Source of the DNA: an uncultured Bacilli bacterium
GTDB taxonomy: Bacteria > Bacillota_I > Bacilli_A > RF39 > UBA660
Length of the DNA: 9,552 nt
Direction: 5' to 3'
Assembly: GCA_934133015.1 (NCBI GenBank)
Contig: CAKPAQ010000023.1
Location: 1 to 9,552, forward strand
Position numbers and translations under genes: made by a program
Part shown: in pieces, positions 1 to 4,997 of the stretch
Numbering within the stretch: the stretch's first letter is position 1
How the letters are laid out: the number at the start of each line of letters is the position of its first letter
Notes under the pieces: generated by a model
The model's input: only the letters and a program-made list of their open reading frames with translations
Databases searched by the model: none
What the model was told of the DNA's origin: nothing

Positions 1-75
1 AAAGATACCGATGATTATGAAAAGATATCTAAATATACAGGTTTATCAATTGAAAGTATAAAAAAATTAATATAA
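1..75 (+). CDS. 3' end of an unidentified gene (possible Rpn-family nuclease/transposase tail)
   Basis: An open frame enters from the left edge and ends at TAA 73-75, giving the last 24 residues of a protein. The tail reads KISKYTGLSIESIKKLI, the short helical ending (x-TGLS-x-E-x-I-x-x-L) that often closes Rpn/YadD-type PD-(D/E)XK recombination-promoting nucleases and similar putative transposases. That resemblance rests on a short, simple motif, and a helix-turn-helix protein could end the same way, so the identity is weak. The frame itself is supported by the terminator hairpin that begins at its stop codon. Nothing can be said of its start or catalytic residues, which lie outside the window. 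Confidence 0.5.
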   Translation, partial: KDTDDYEKISKYTGLSIESIKKLI

Positions 76-97
76 GAAGAACATGTTTCTTCTTTTT
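74..97 (+). terminator. Rho-independent terminator after the partial gene
   Basis: AAGAAGAA (74-81) pairs perfectly with TTCTTCTT (87-94) around a 5-nt loop, followed by TTT and a further T-rich run at 107-113. The stem starts inside the TAA stop of the upstream gene. It is AT-rich and so modest in strength. It also shows that an ATG at 83 is not a sensible start for the next gene, since it would lie in the loop. Confidence 0.6.
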
Positions 98-132
98 AGT
101 TGCTTATTTTTTTACTTAACATATCTTAATAT

Positions 133-138
133 AGGTGA
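133..138 (+). promoter_or_regulatory. Ribosome binding site deciding the start at 143
   Basis: AGGTGA, complementary to the GGAGGTGA part of the 16S-binding consensus, lies 4 nt before ATG 143. The earlier in-frame ATG at 83 has no such site and sits in a terminator loop, so 143 is the better start. Confidence 0.55.
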
Positions 139-142
139 AATT

Positions 143-580
143 ATGAAAATTGACTTTATAGATGATGATAATTTAATAGTATATTACATATCAGACGAGT
201 CTTTCGATAATGAAAAATATATTCAATTATTTATAAAAATGTTAGATAAAAAATTACGTAAACAATATGATTATGATTTTAGAGGGTATTATAATGTTGA
301 TATATATAGAAGTGGTAATACTAATATTTTAGAATTTGAACGTGAAAGTGATTATGGAAAAGCTGATTTTGATATCACAGTTTATTTAAATAGTACTATA
401 TTATTTGAATTTGAAGACGAAGATTATTATAAAGGAAATAAGCTCTTTTTTAATAATAAATATTATGTTAGTTCTGATATGGTTGATGAACGAATAGACT
501 TATTTGAATTTGGAGATATTATCTATGGTAAAGAAGCCTTACATATTGTTGATTGTGGTGTACCTATATGTAAAAAATAA
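143..580 (+). CDS. Uncharacterised acidic 145-aa protein
   Basis: Not assigned to a named family. From ATG 143 the product is 145 residues, beginning MKIDFIDDDNLIVYY. The frame stays open back to 83, but the extra 20 residues overlap the upstream terminator. The protein is rich in Asp, Glu, Tyr and Phe, with alternating hydrophobic/polar stretches suggesting a mixed alpha/beta fold, no signal peptide and no membrane segment. Cysteines occur only near the C-terminus (CGVPIC). It has the look of small cytosolic orphan proteins common in uncultured Bacilli, but no motif gives a function. It stands alone, with a terminator before it and a separate promoter for der after it. An immunity-protein-like role is conceivable only on composition, and no toxin gene is visible here. 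Confidence 0.75.
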   Translation: MKIDFIDDDNLIVYYISDESFDNEKYIQLFIKMLDKKLRKQYDYDFRGYYNVDIYRSGNTNILEFERESDYGKADFDITVYLNSTILFEFEDEDYYKGNKLFFNNKYYVSSDMVDERIDLFEFGDIIYGKEALHIVDCGVPICKK

Positions 581-600
581 ACTAGTTTTTTTTATAAATA

Positions 601-611
601 TATGTTAGAAT
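601..611 (+). promoter_or_regulatory. Extended -10 promoter for der
   Basis: TATGTTAGAAT: a TG one base ahead of TAGAAT (606-611), matching TATAAT at 5 of 6 positions, with the TRTGN element typical of Gram-positive sigma-A promoters. There is no good -35. The predicted start of transcription is near 618, leaving a leader of about 20 nt that contains the AGGAGG site. Confidence 0.5.
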
Positions 612-624
612 AAGGTGAGTTTGT

Positions 625-630
625 AGGAGG
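625..630 (+). promoter_or_regulatory. Ribosome binding site deciding the der start
   Basis: AGGAGG ends 7 nt before ATG 638, the ideal distance. It is only 1 nt before the alternative GTG at 632, which is therefore rejected as the start. Confidence 0.8.
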
Positions 631-637
631 GGTGTCT

Positions 638-1945
638 ATGACAATACCTGTTGTTGCGCTTGTTGGGCGTCCAAATGTAGGAAAAAGTACACTATTTAAT
701 AAACTGGTTGGTAGTAAAGTATCTATTATTGAGGATACTCCTGGTGTTACTAGAGATAGAATTTATAGTGAGGTTACTTATAATAATTATCGCTTTAATC
801 TAATTGATACTGGTGGGATTGACGTTAGTCAAGAACTATTTAATGATGAAATAAAGATTCAAGCAAGTATTGCAATTGAAGAAGCTGATGTTGTTGTTTT
901 TATAGTTGATGGAAAAGAAGGATTAACTACTAATGACATGGTTGTTCGAGATATGCTTAGAAAAAGTAAAAGACGTGTTATTGTCGCAATAAACAAAATT
1001 GATAGTAAAGATAGTCAAAATCATATGTATGATTTTTATGAATTAGGCTTTGATAGTTATATTCCTATTAGTGCAGAACACAATACTGGTATTTATGAAT
1101 TATTAGATGAAATAACTAAAGATTTTTCTGAATATACTGATGTTGTTGAAGATAATAGATTGAAATTCTGTGTAATTGGTAGACCTAATGTAGGAAAAAG
1201 TAGTTTAATTAATGCCTTATTAAATGAAGAACGTGTTATTGTATCAAATGAAGCAGGTACTACTAGAGATGCGATTGACTCTGTTATGAAGTATAATGGG
1301 GAAGAGTTTGTTTTAATTGATACAGCAGGAATGCGTAAAAAGGGAAAAGTATTTGAAAGTGTTGAAAAATATAGTTTACTTCGTAGTTTAAAAGCAATAG
1401 ATAGAAGTGATTTATGTTTATTAGTAATCAATGCTGAAGAGGGAATTATTGAACATGATAAACATATAGCGGGTTATGCTTTAGAAAAAGGTAAGGGATT
1501 AATTATCGTAGTTAATAAATGGGATACAGTCTCAAATCCTAATATTAAAGAATATACTCAGTTAGTTAGAAATGAATTTCAATTTTTAAATTATGCTCCT
1601 ATTGTATTTTTATCAGCTTTGACTAAAAAAAGACTTCATACATTAATGCCTGAAGTTTTAAAAGTTAGTGAAAATATTAAACGTGAGATTAAAACTAGTG
1701 TTTTGAATGATGTAGTAATGGATGCTTATTCATTAAACTTACCACCTTCTTATAAAGGTAAAAGACTTAAAATTTATTTTGTTAATCAAGCTGGTACTAA
1801 GCCACCTAAATTTGTATTTCATGTGAATAATAAAGGATTAGTTCATTTTTCTTATGAAAGATATTTAGAAAATAAATTAAGAGAAAACTTTGATTTTGAA
1901 GGAACACCTATTACTATTCAATTTAAAAATAGAGGAGAAGAATAA
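638..1945 (+). CDS. der: Ribosome-assembly GTPase Der (EngA)
   Basis: Der is an essential GTPase with two tandem G domains that binds the 50S subunit precursor and promotes late large-subunit assembly in the cytoplasm. From ATG 638 the protein is 435 residues, almost the length of the Bacillus protein. Domain 1 shows GRPNVGKS (10-17), DTPGVTRD, DTGG (58-61), NKID (119-122) and SAEH. Domain 2 repeats GRPNVGKS (181-188), EAGTTRD, DTAGMRKKGKV (from 228), NKWD (293-296) and SAL. The last ~85 residues form the KH-like domain, with the conserved LPPSYKGKRLKIYF stretch. All nucleotide-binding motifs are intact. It has its own extended -10 promoter and shares its stop codon with the start of the next gene, so the two form an operon. 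In B. subtilis der likewise lies upstream of spoIVA and the HU gene. Confidence 0.98.
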   Translation: MTIPVVALVGRPNVGKSTLFNKLVGSKVSIIEDTPGVTRDRIYSEVTYNNYRFNLIDTGGIDVSQELFNDEIKIQASIAIEEADVVVFIVDGKEGLTTNDMVVRDMLRKSKRRVIVAINKIDSKDSQNHMYDFYELGFDSYIPISAEHNTGIYELLDEITKDFSEYTDVVEDNRLKFCVIGRPNVGKSSLINALLNEERVIVSNEAGTTRDAIDSVMKYNGEEFVLIDTAGMRKKGKVFESVEKYSLLRSLKAIDRSDLCLLVINAEEGIIEHDKHIAGYALEKGKGLIIVVNKWDTVSNPNIKEYTQLVRNEFQFLNYAPIVFLSALTKKRLHTLMPEVLKVSENIKREIKTSVLNDVVMDAYSLNLPPSYKGKRLKIYFVNQAGTKPPKFVFHVNNKGLVHFSYERYLENKLRENFDFEGTPITIQFKNRGEE

Positions 1946-2343
1946 TGACTAAAGCTTCTAGTAATGATTTATTTGAAAAAAGAAAAATTTTAATAATAGA
2001 TTATATTTCACAAATATTAGTATATGGTTCAAATACACCAGGTATTATAAGTTTTAATACTCATGCTTTTGATGATGGAAAATATATGATTATGACAGTA
2101 AGTGTTGTTAAAAATAGTTATTTTAGATGGCATGACTTAGGAATAAAATCTGTTGATAGTTTAAAATTTTATAAATTCATTTTTAATAGTATCGTAGAAA
2201 AATTTGAAAAATTTAATATAACTTTGTCTGATAATAAAGTTGTTATTAAAAGTGATGTCAATAATAATACAATATCTGTTTCTTTTTCATTAACTAAAAA
2301 GTCAGAAAAGACTTGGTTTGACAAAATTAAGTGTCAACTTTAA
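1945..2343 (+). CDS. Uncharacterised 132-aa protein coupled to der
   Basis: Not recognised. The ATG overlaps the der stop codon by one base (TAATG), and AGGAG at 1933-1937 lies 7 nt upstream inside der, so it is almost certainly translationally coupled to der and made with it. The 132-residue product has no signal peptide or clear membrane segment. It contains several beta-strand-like runs (GIISFNTHAF, YMIMTVSVV, NTISVSFSLT), one tryptophan each near the middle (FRWHDLG) and the end (KTWFDKI), and a basic, amphipathic character. In B. subtilis the place after der is held by gpsA, and this protein shows no glycerol-3-phosphate dehydrogenase motifs. A role linked to ribosome assembly is guilt by association only. 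Confidence 0.85.
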   Translation: MTKASSNDLFEKRKILIIDYISQILVYGSNTPGIISFNTHAFDDGKYMIMTVSVVKNSYFRWHDLGIKSVDSLKFYKFIFNSIVEKFEKFNITLSDNKVVIKSDVNNNTISVSFSLTKKSEKTWFDKIKCQL

Positions 2344-2370
2344 CTTATTTTTTCTTTTCTTTTGATATGT

Positions 2371-2381
2371 TGTGGTATACT
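2371..2381 (+). promoter_or_regulatory. Extended -10 promoter for the SHOCT-like gene
   Basis: TGTGGTATACT contains TG-N-TATACT (-10 at 2376-2381, 5 of 6 consensus) preceded by a TGTG element. The region at -35 is only T-rich. Transcription would start near 2388, just ahead of the AGGAG site at 2393-2397. Confidence 0.6.
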
Positions 2382-2404
2382 CAAAATAGAAGAGGAGAAT
2401 AAAT

Positions 2405-2599
2405 ATGTTAGGTTGGTTTTTAGATAGAAAAGATCCAAAGACTGAATTAGAAGGACTAGATAGAGCTCAAAAAATATTGGATGAAAGATATGCCCGTCAT
2501 CAAATACCGGATGAAATATATCGTAAGCAATGCTTAGAATTTCAAAAACGCAGAGAAAAATATGAAAAGAAGCTTGGTAATAAAAAGTACGATATATAA
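2405..2599 (+). CDS. SHOCT-like small protein (64 aa)
   Basis: A 64-residue protein starting MLGWFLDRKDPK, with AGGAG 7 nt ahead of the ATG and its own extended -10 promoter. Residues ~20-55 (AQKILDERYARHQIPDEIYRK and on) follow the SHOCT pattern: a short amphipathic helix, a turn with a polar-I-polar-EIY step, then a second helix. SHOCT (short C-terminal) domains usually sit at the ends of larger proteins and are thought to aid oligomerisation. Here it is nearly the entire protein, behind a short hydrophobic WF-containing N-terminus that could touch the membrane but is too short to span it. The molecule is highly charged and probably forms a helical hairpin or coiled coil. It lies 51 nt upstream of spoVIF and could be co-transcribed with it. 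No enzymatic function is suggested. Confidence 0.85.
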   Translation: MLGWFLDRKDPKTELEGLDRAQKILDERYARHQIPDEIYRKQCLEFQKRREKYEKKLGNKKYDI

Positions 2600-2619
2600 T
2601 TATGGGCAAAAATAATGTC

Positions 2620-2641
2620 TTCTACATATAATGTTGTAGGA
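2620..2641 (+). promoter_or_regulatory. Hairpin overlapping the spoVIF ribosome binding site
   Basis: TTCTACA (2620-2626) can pair with TGTAGGA (2635-2641), 7 bp with one G-U pair, around an 8-nt loop. The 3' arm takes in the first half of the GGAGG site. The same bases also hold a possible -10 element, so the hairpin would form only in RNA that started further upstream. Confidence 0.4.
2625..2632 (+). promoter_or_regulatory. Possible spoVIF promoter -10 (sporulation sigma or sigma-A)
   Basis: CATATAAT matches the sigma-E -10 consensus CATACANT at all defined positions but one, and also contains a perfect sigma-A TATAAT. No convincing sigma-E -35 lies 14 nt upstream; TGGGCA at 2603-2608 is a weak sigma-A -35 at 18 nt. 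Transcription would start near 2639, directly at the ribosome binding site. Confidence 0.35.
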
Positions 2642-2643
2642 GG
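2639..2643 (+). promoter_or_regulatory. Ribosome binding site deciding the spoVIF start
   Basis: GGAGG ends 7 nt before ATG 2651. The upstream in-frame ATG at 2615 has no such site and would add 12 residues, partly encoded by the ribosome binding site itself. Confidence 0.8.
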
Positions 2644-2650
2644 TTTTTTT

Positions 2651-2890
2651 ATGTTTGGAGATTCATTTTTTAGAAAAGTAGAAGATAAATCAGGAGTATC
2701 TAAAGATACTATTATGTCACTTGCCAGTAAACTACAAAAATCCGATATGAAAGATGAAAGAGTACTTCATGAATTAGTTCAAGAAATAGGTAGTATCACT
2801 GGAAAGGATGTTAGTAAAGAAAAGGAAGATAAAATTGTTAACGCTATTTTAAAAGATAATGTACCTAAAAACTTAGATAAAATGATATAA
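2651..2890 (+). CDS. spoVIF: Stage VI sporulation protein F (SpoVIF/YjcC family)
   Basis: SpoVIF is a small mother-cell protein needed in B. subtilis for proper spore coat assembly, acting through the late regulator GerE. The 79-residue product fits the family in length and order: N-terminal FFRKVEDKSGVSKD (family: FF-x-x-(L/I)-E-K-K-T-G-V), a central helix LASKLQKSDMKDER, then a conserved C-terminal block VSKEKEDKIVNAILKDNVPK. These were matched from memory of the family, without an alignment. No signal peptide or membrane segment is present. In B. subtilis the gene is not near der, so its position here beside spoIVA and an LtaS-like gene suggests a local sporulation cluster. Its ribosome binding site can be masked by a hairpin in read-through RNA, which would limit synthesis to transcripts started at its own promoter. 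Confidence 0.85.
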   Translation: MFGDSFFRKVEDKSGVSKDTIMSLASKLQKSDMKDERVLHELVQEIGSITGKDVSKEKEDKIVNAILKDNVPKNLDKMI

Positions 2891-2901
2891 TTGTATTAAC
2901 T

Positions 2902-2907
2902 TATAAT
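2902..2907 (+). promoter_or_regulatory. Candidate -10 for the LtaS-like gene
   Basis: A perfect TATAAT lies 24 nt before the ATG at 2932 in the short gap after spoVIF. No -35 at 16-18 nt and no TG extension are visible, so it may be an activated or non-functional promoter, with the gene instead read from spoVIF. Confidence 0.3.
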
Positions 2908-2931
2908 AGTAATGAAAGTAGTTGATGTAAA

Positions 2932-4911
2932 ATGAATAATAATAATATAAATCATAAGAAAAAAATTAATTTATATTTGATAAATTATTTAATTTTAATA
3001 TATTTTGAAATACTATATAAAATTTTTATATTTGGTTTTAGTAATATTTTTACTATTAACACTTTAATTATGATAATATTTCTTTTACCAATTTCTATTT
3101 GTTTTACATCGTTGTTTAAATTATTTAAAAGGCAAAAACTTAATTTTATATTAATGTTAATATTAGTTATTTTAACTACAATTTTATTTTCTACATCATT
3201 TGTATTTAAAAAGATATATGATACATTTTTTTGTATTTCGGTCTTGTCTTTATCTGATCAGGCATTAGCTTTTACTGATACTGCTATTTTAGAAATATCA
3301 AAACGTGTTTTACAATTAATATTTTTTATTATTCCTATTATTTTACTTATTATATTTAGAAAAAAGTTAGATTTTGAAAAAATTAGTAAAAAAGAATTTT
3401 CTTATTTAATATTAGTTATTGTGGTGATTCCAGTTATTATTTTAATGTTATTTTTATCCAGAAATAATTATAACTCTTATTATTATTTGTTTTATAAAGT
3501 AAATAATAATGCGCTTAATATAGAAAATGTTGGGATTATTACTTCAACTTATTTGGATTTAAAAAGAAGTATTTTTGGATTTAAGGAATCATTAATTATT
3601 GATAATAATGATAATATTTCAAGTACTACTGAGGAATCTAATGATGATTCAACTATAGAAGTGATATACAAATATAATAAGATTGATATTGACTTTGATA
3701 AATTAAGTAATGAAGAAACTAATAATACTATAAAACAAATGCATGAATATTTTAAAAATGAAACACCAACTTTACAAAATGAATATACTAATTATTTTAA
3801 AGATAAGAATTTAATTGTAATAATGGGAGAAAGCTTTAGCTCTATTGCGGTTGATTCTAAGCTTACTCCAACCTTGTATAAATTAGTTAATTCGTCTTTT
3901 GTTTTTAATAATTTTTATACTCCTGTAAACTTAAGTACTATTGGTGGGGAATTCCAAGATTTAACAGGATTATTTGCTGATTTATCAGATTTAAATAAGT
4001 ATTGGCGTAAAGGAACTAATTCTTTTCCTTTTGGACTTGGTACTGTTTTTAAGAATCTTGGCTATAATACTTATGCTTATCATGCTAATTACGGAACTTT
4101 TCAAAGTAGAAATGTTTATTTAGGGAAAATAGGTTTTGATAATTTCCTTTATCGTGGTAATGGTCTTGAAAAACTTATGAATTGTAACTTATGGCCTCAA
4201 AGTGATTATGATATGGTTAATGCTACTTATGATAAATGGATTAATGATGATAAGTTTATGGTTTATTATGTATCAGTATCAGGACATATGCCTTATTCTC
4301 TTTCTAATAATAATATGACTAAAAGAAATTGGGATAAAGTAAAAGATTTAGATTTGTCAAATGATGCCAAAGGATATTTAGCTGCTAATATTGAACTTGA
4401 TAAAGCACTAGAGTCTTTAATAAATAAGCTTGATGAAAGTGGAAAACTTGATGATACAGTTATTGCGTTAGTTGCTGATCATTATCCATATGCCATGGAA
4501 TTAGATACTATAAATGAATTATCTACTTATAAACGAGATGGTATAATTGAAGTTAATCATAATAATTTAATTATTTGGAATAATAAAATGGAAACAGTAA
4601 ATGTTGATAAAGTTGCTAGTCAATTAGATTTTATTCCAACTATTTATAATTTATTTGGTATTGAATATGATTCACGTTTATTTATGGGAAAAGATATTTT
4701 ATCTACTGAGCCTGGTCTTGCTTTTTTTGCTAATCGTAGTTGGGTTACTGATAAAGGAAGATATTATGCATCAAGTAATAATTTTGTTCCTAAAGATGGG
4801 GAAAGTGTTACTGATGATTATGTTAGTAATATAAATAAAATTGTTGCAAATCGTATAAATATGAGTAAAGCTATCATTGAAAATAATTACTATGAAAAAG
4901 TCATAAAATAG
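2932..4911 (+). CDS. LtaS-type membrane phosphoglycerol transferase (sulfatase family)
   Basis: A 659-residue polytopic membrane enzyme of the lipoteichoic acid synthase type, which moves glycerol phosphate from phosphatidylglycerol onto a glycolipid or growing chain outside the cell. Five hydrophobic helices lie at about 13-35, 41-62, 70-92, 126-143 and 156-176, as in LtaS. A low-complexity Asn/Asp/Ser linker (~222-245) leads to the sulfatase-fold domain (~290-620). Catalytic signatures are present: E300 in MGES, the likely nucleophile T336 in LSTIGGEF, H452 in SGHMPY, and D516-H517 in ADHYPY. The start has a weak site, GAAAGTAG 10 nt upstream. It lies 41 nt after spoVIF and ends in a strong terminator before spoIVA. 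Bacillus has several LtaS paralogues, including one used in sporulation (YqgS), so substrate and timing cannot be fixed; no specific symbol is given. Confidence 0.9.
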   Translation: MNNNNINHKKKINLYLINYLILIYFEILYKIFIFGFSNIFTINTLIMIIFLLPISICFTSLFKLFKRQKLNFILMLILVILTTILFSTSFVFKKIYDTFFCISVLSLSDQALAFTDTAILEISKRVLQLIFFIIPIILLIIFRKKLDFEKISKKEFSYLILVIVVIPVIILMLFLSRNNYNSYYYLFYKVNNNALNIENVGIITSTYLDLKRSIFGFKESLIIDNNDNISSTTEESNDDSTIEVIYKYNKIDIDFDKLSNEETNNTIKQMHEYFKNETPTLQNEYTNYFKDKNLIVIMGESFSSIAVDSKLTPTLYKLVNSSFVFNNFYTPVNLSTIGGEFQDLTGLFADLSDLNKYWRKGTNSFPFGLGTVFKNLGYNTYAYHANYGTFQSRNVYLGKIGFDNFLYRGNGLEKLMNCNLWPQSDYDMVNATYDKWINDDKFMVYYVSVSGHMPYSLSNNNMTKRNWDKVKDLDLSNDAKGYLAANIELDKALESLINKLDESGKLDDTVIALVADHYPYAMELDTINELSTYKRDGIIEVNHNNLIIWNNKMETVNVDKVASQLDFIPTIYNLFGIEYDSRLFMGKDILSTEPGLAFFANRSWVTDKGRYYASSNNFVPKDGESVTDDYVSNINKIVANRINMSKAIIENNYYEKVIK

Positions 4912-4939
4912 ACTACTAGAAAAACTAGTAGTTTTTTTT
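4912..4939 (+). terminator. Strong Rho-independent terminator after the LtaS-like gene
   Basis: ACTACTAG (4912-4919) pairs perfectly with CTAGTAGT (4925-4932) around an AAAAA loop, followed by an unbroken run of eight T. It starts on the base after the TAG stop and isolates spoIVA from upstream transcription. Confidence 0.92.
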
Positions 4940-4940
4940 C

Positions 4941-4969
4941 GCATAAATATTAAGTATTATACGTATAGT
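4941..4969 (+). promoter_or_regulatory. Sigma-E-like promoter for spoIVA
   Basis: GCATAAA (4941-4947; 5 of 7 to the sigma-E -35 KMATATT) and CGTATAGT (4962-4969; 5 of 7 defined positions of CATACANT) are separated by exactly 14 nt, the sigma-E spacing. In B. subtilis spoIVA is made by sigma-E in the mother cell. Transcription would start near 4976. A 10-bp palindrome, TATACGTATA (4958-4967), overlaps the -10 and may bind a regulator. Confidence 0.45.
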
Positions 4970-4997
4970 TAAATGAATAGAAAGAAGAGAGTGAGAT

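Noticed and set aside
83..142. N-terminal extension of the 145-aa protein from ATG 83 (hydrophobic, signal-peptide-like)
   Set aside because: The ATG lies in the loop of the upstream terminator and lacks a ribosome binding site; its Phe/Leu-rich reading comes from the T-rich terminator tail.
571..600. Terminator between the 145-aa gene and der
   Set aside because: AAAAAATAAACTAGTTTTTTTT can only form an A-U stem with almost no loop around the AAACTAGTTT palindrome; too weak to call.
1093..1431. 112-aa open frame on the - strand
   Set aside because: It lies wholly inside der, has no ribosome binding site or promoter, and resembles no protein; it is the antisense shadow of a conserved gene.
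2319..2353. TTGACA...TGTCAA inverted repeat followed by a T run after the 132-aa gene, as a terminator
   Set aside because: The stem is only 6 bp and ends about 11 nt before the T run, and alternative pairings (TAAGT/ACTTA) are as weak. Some termination is possible but not supported.
2340..2609. 89-aa open frame on the - strand
   Set aside because: It covers the SHOCT-like gene and its promoter in antisense, is mostly hydrophobic through reading of AT-rich codons backwards, and has no ribosome binding site.
2932..4911. Arylsulfatase as the identity of the membrane protein
   Set aside because: The fold is shared, but the five N-terminal membrane helices, Thr nucleophile context and GHMPY/ADHYPY motifs fit the LtaS group; no formylglycine CxPxR motif is present.
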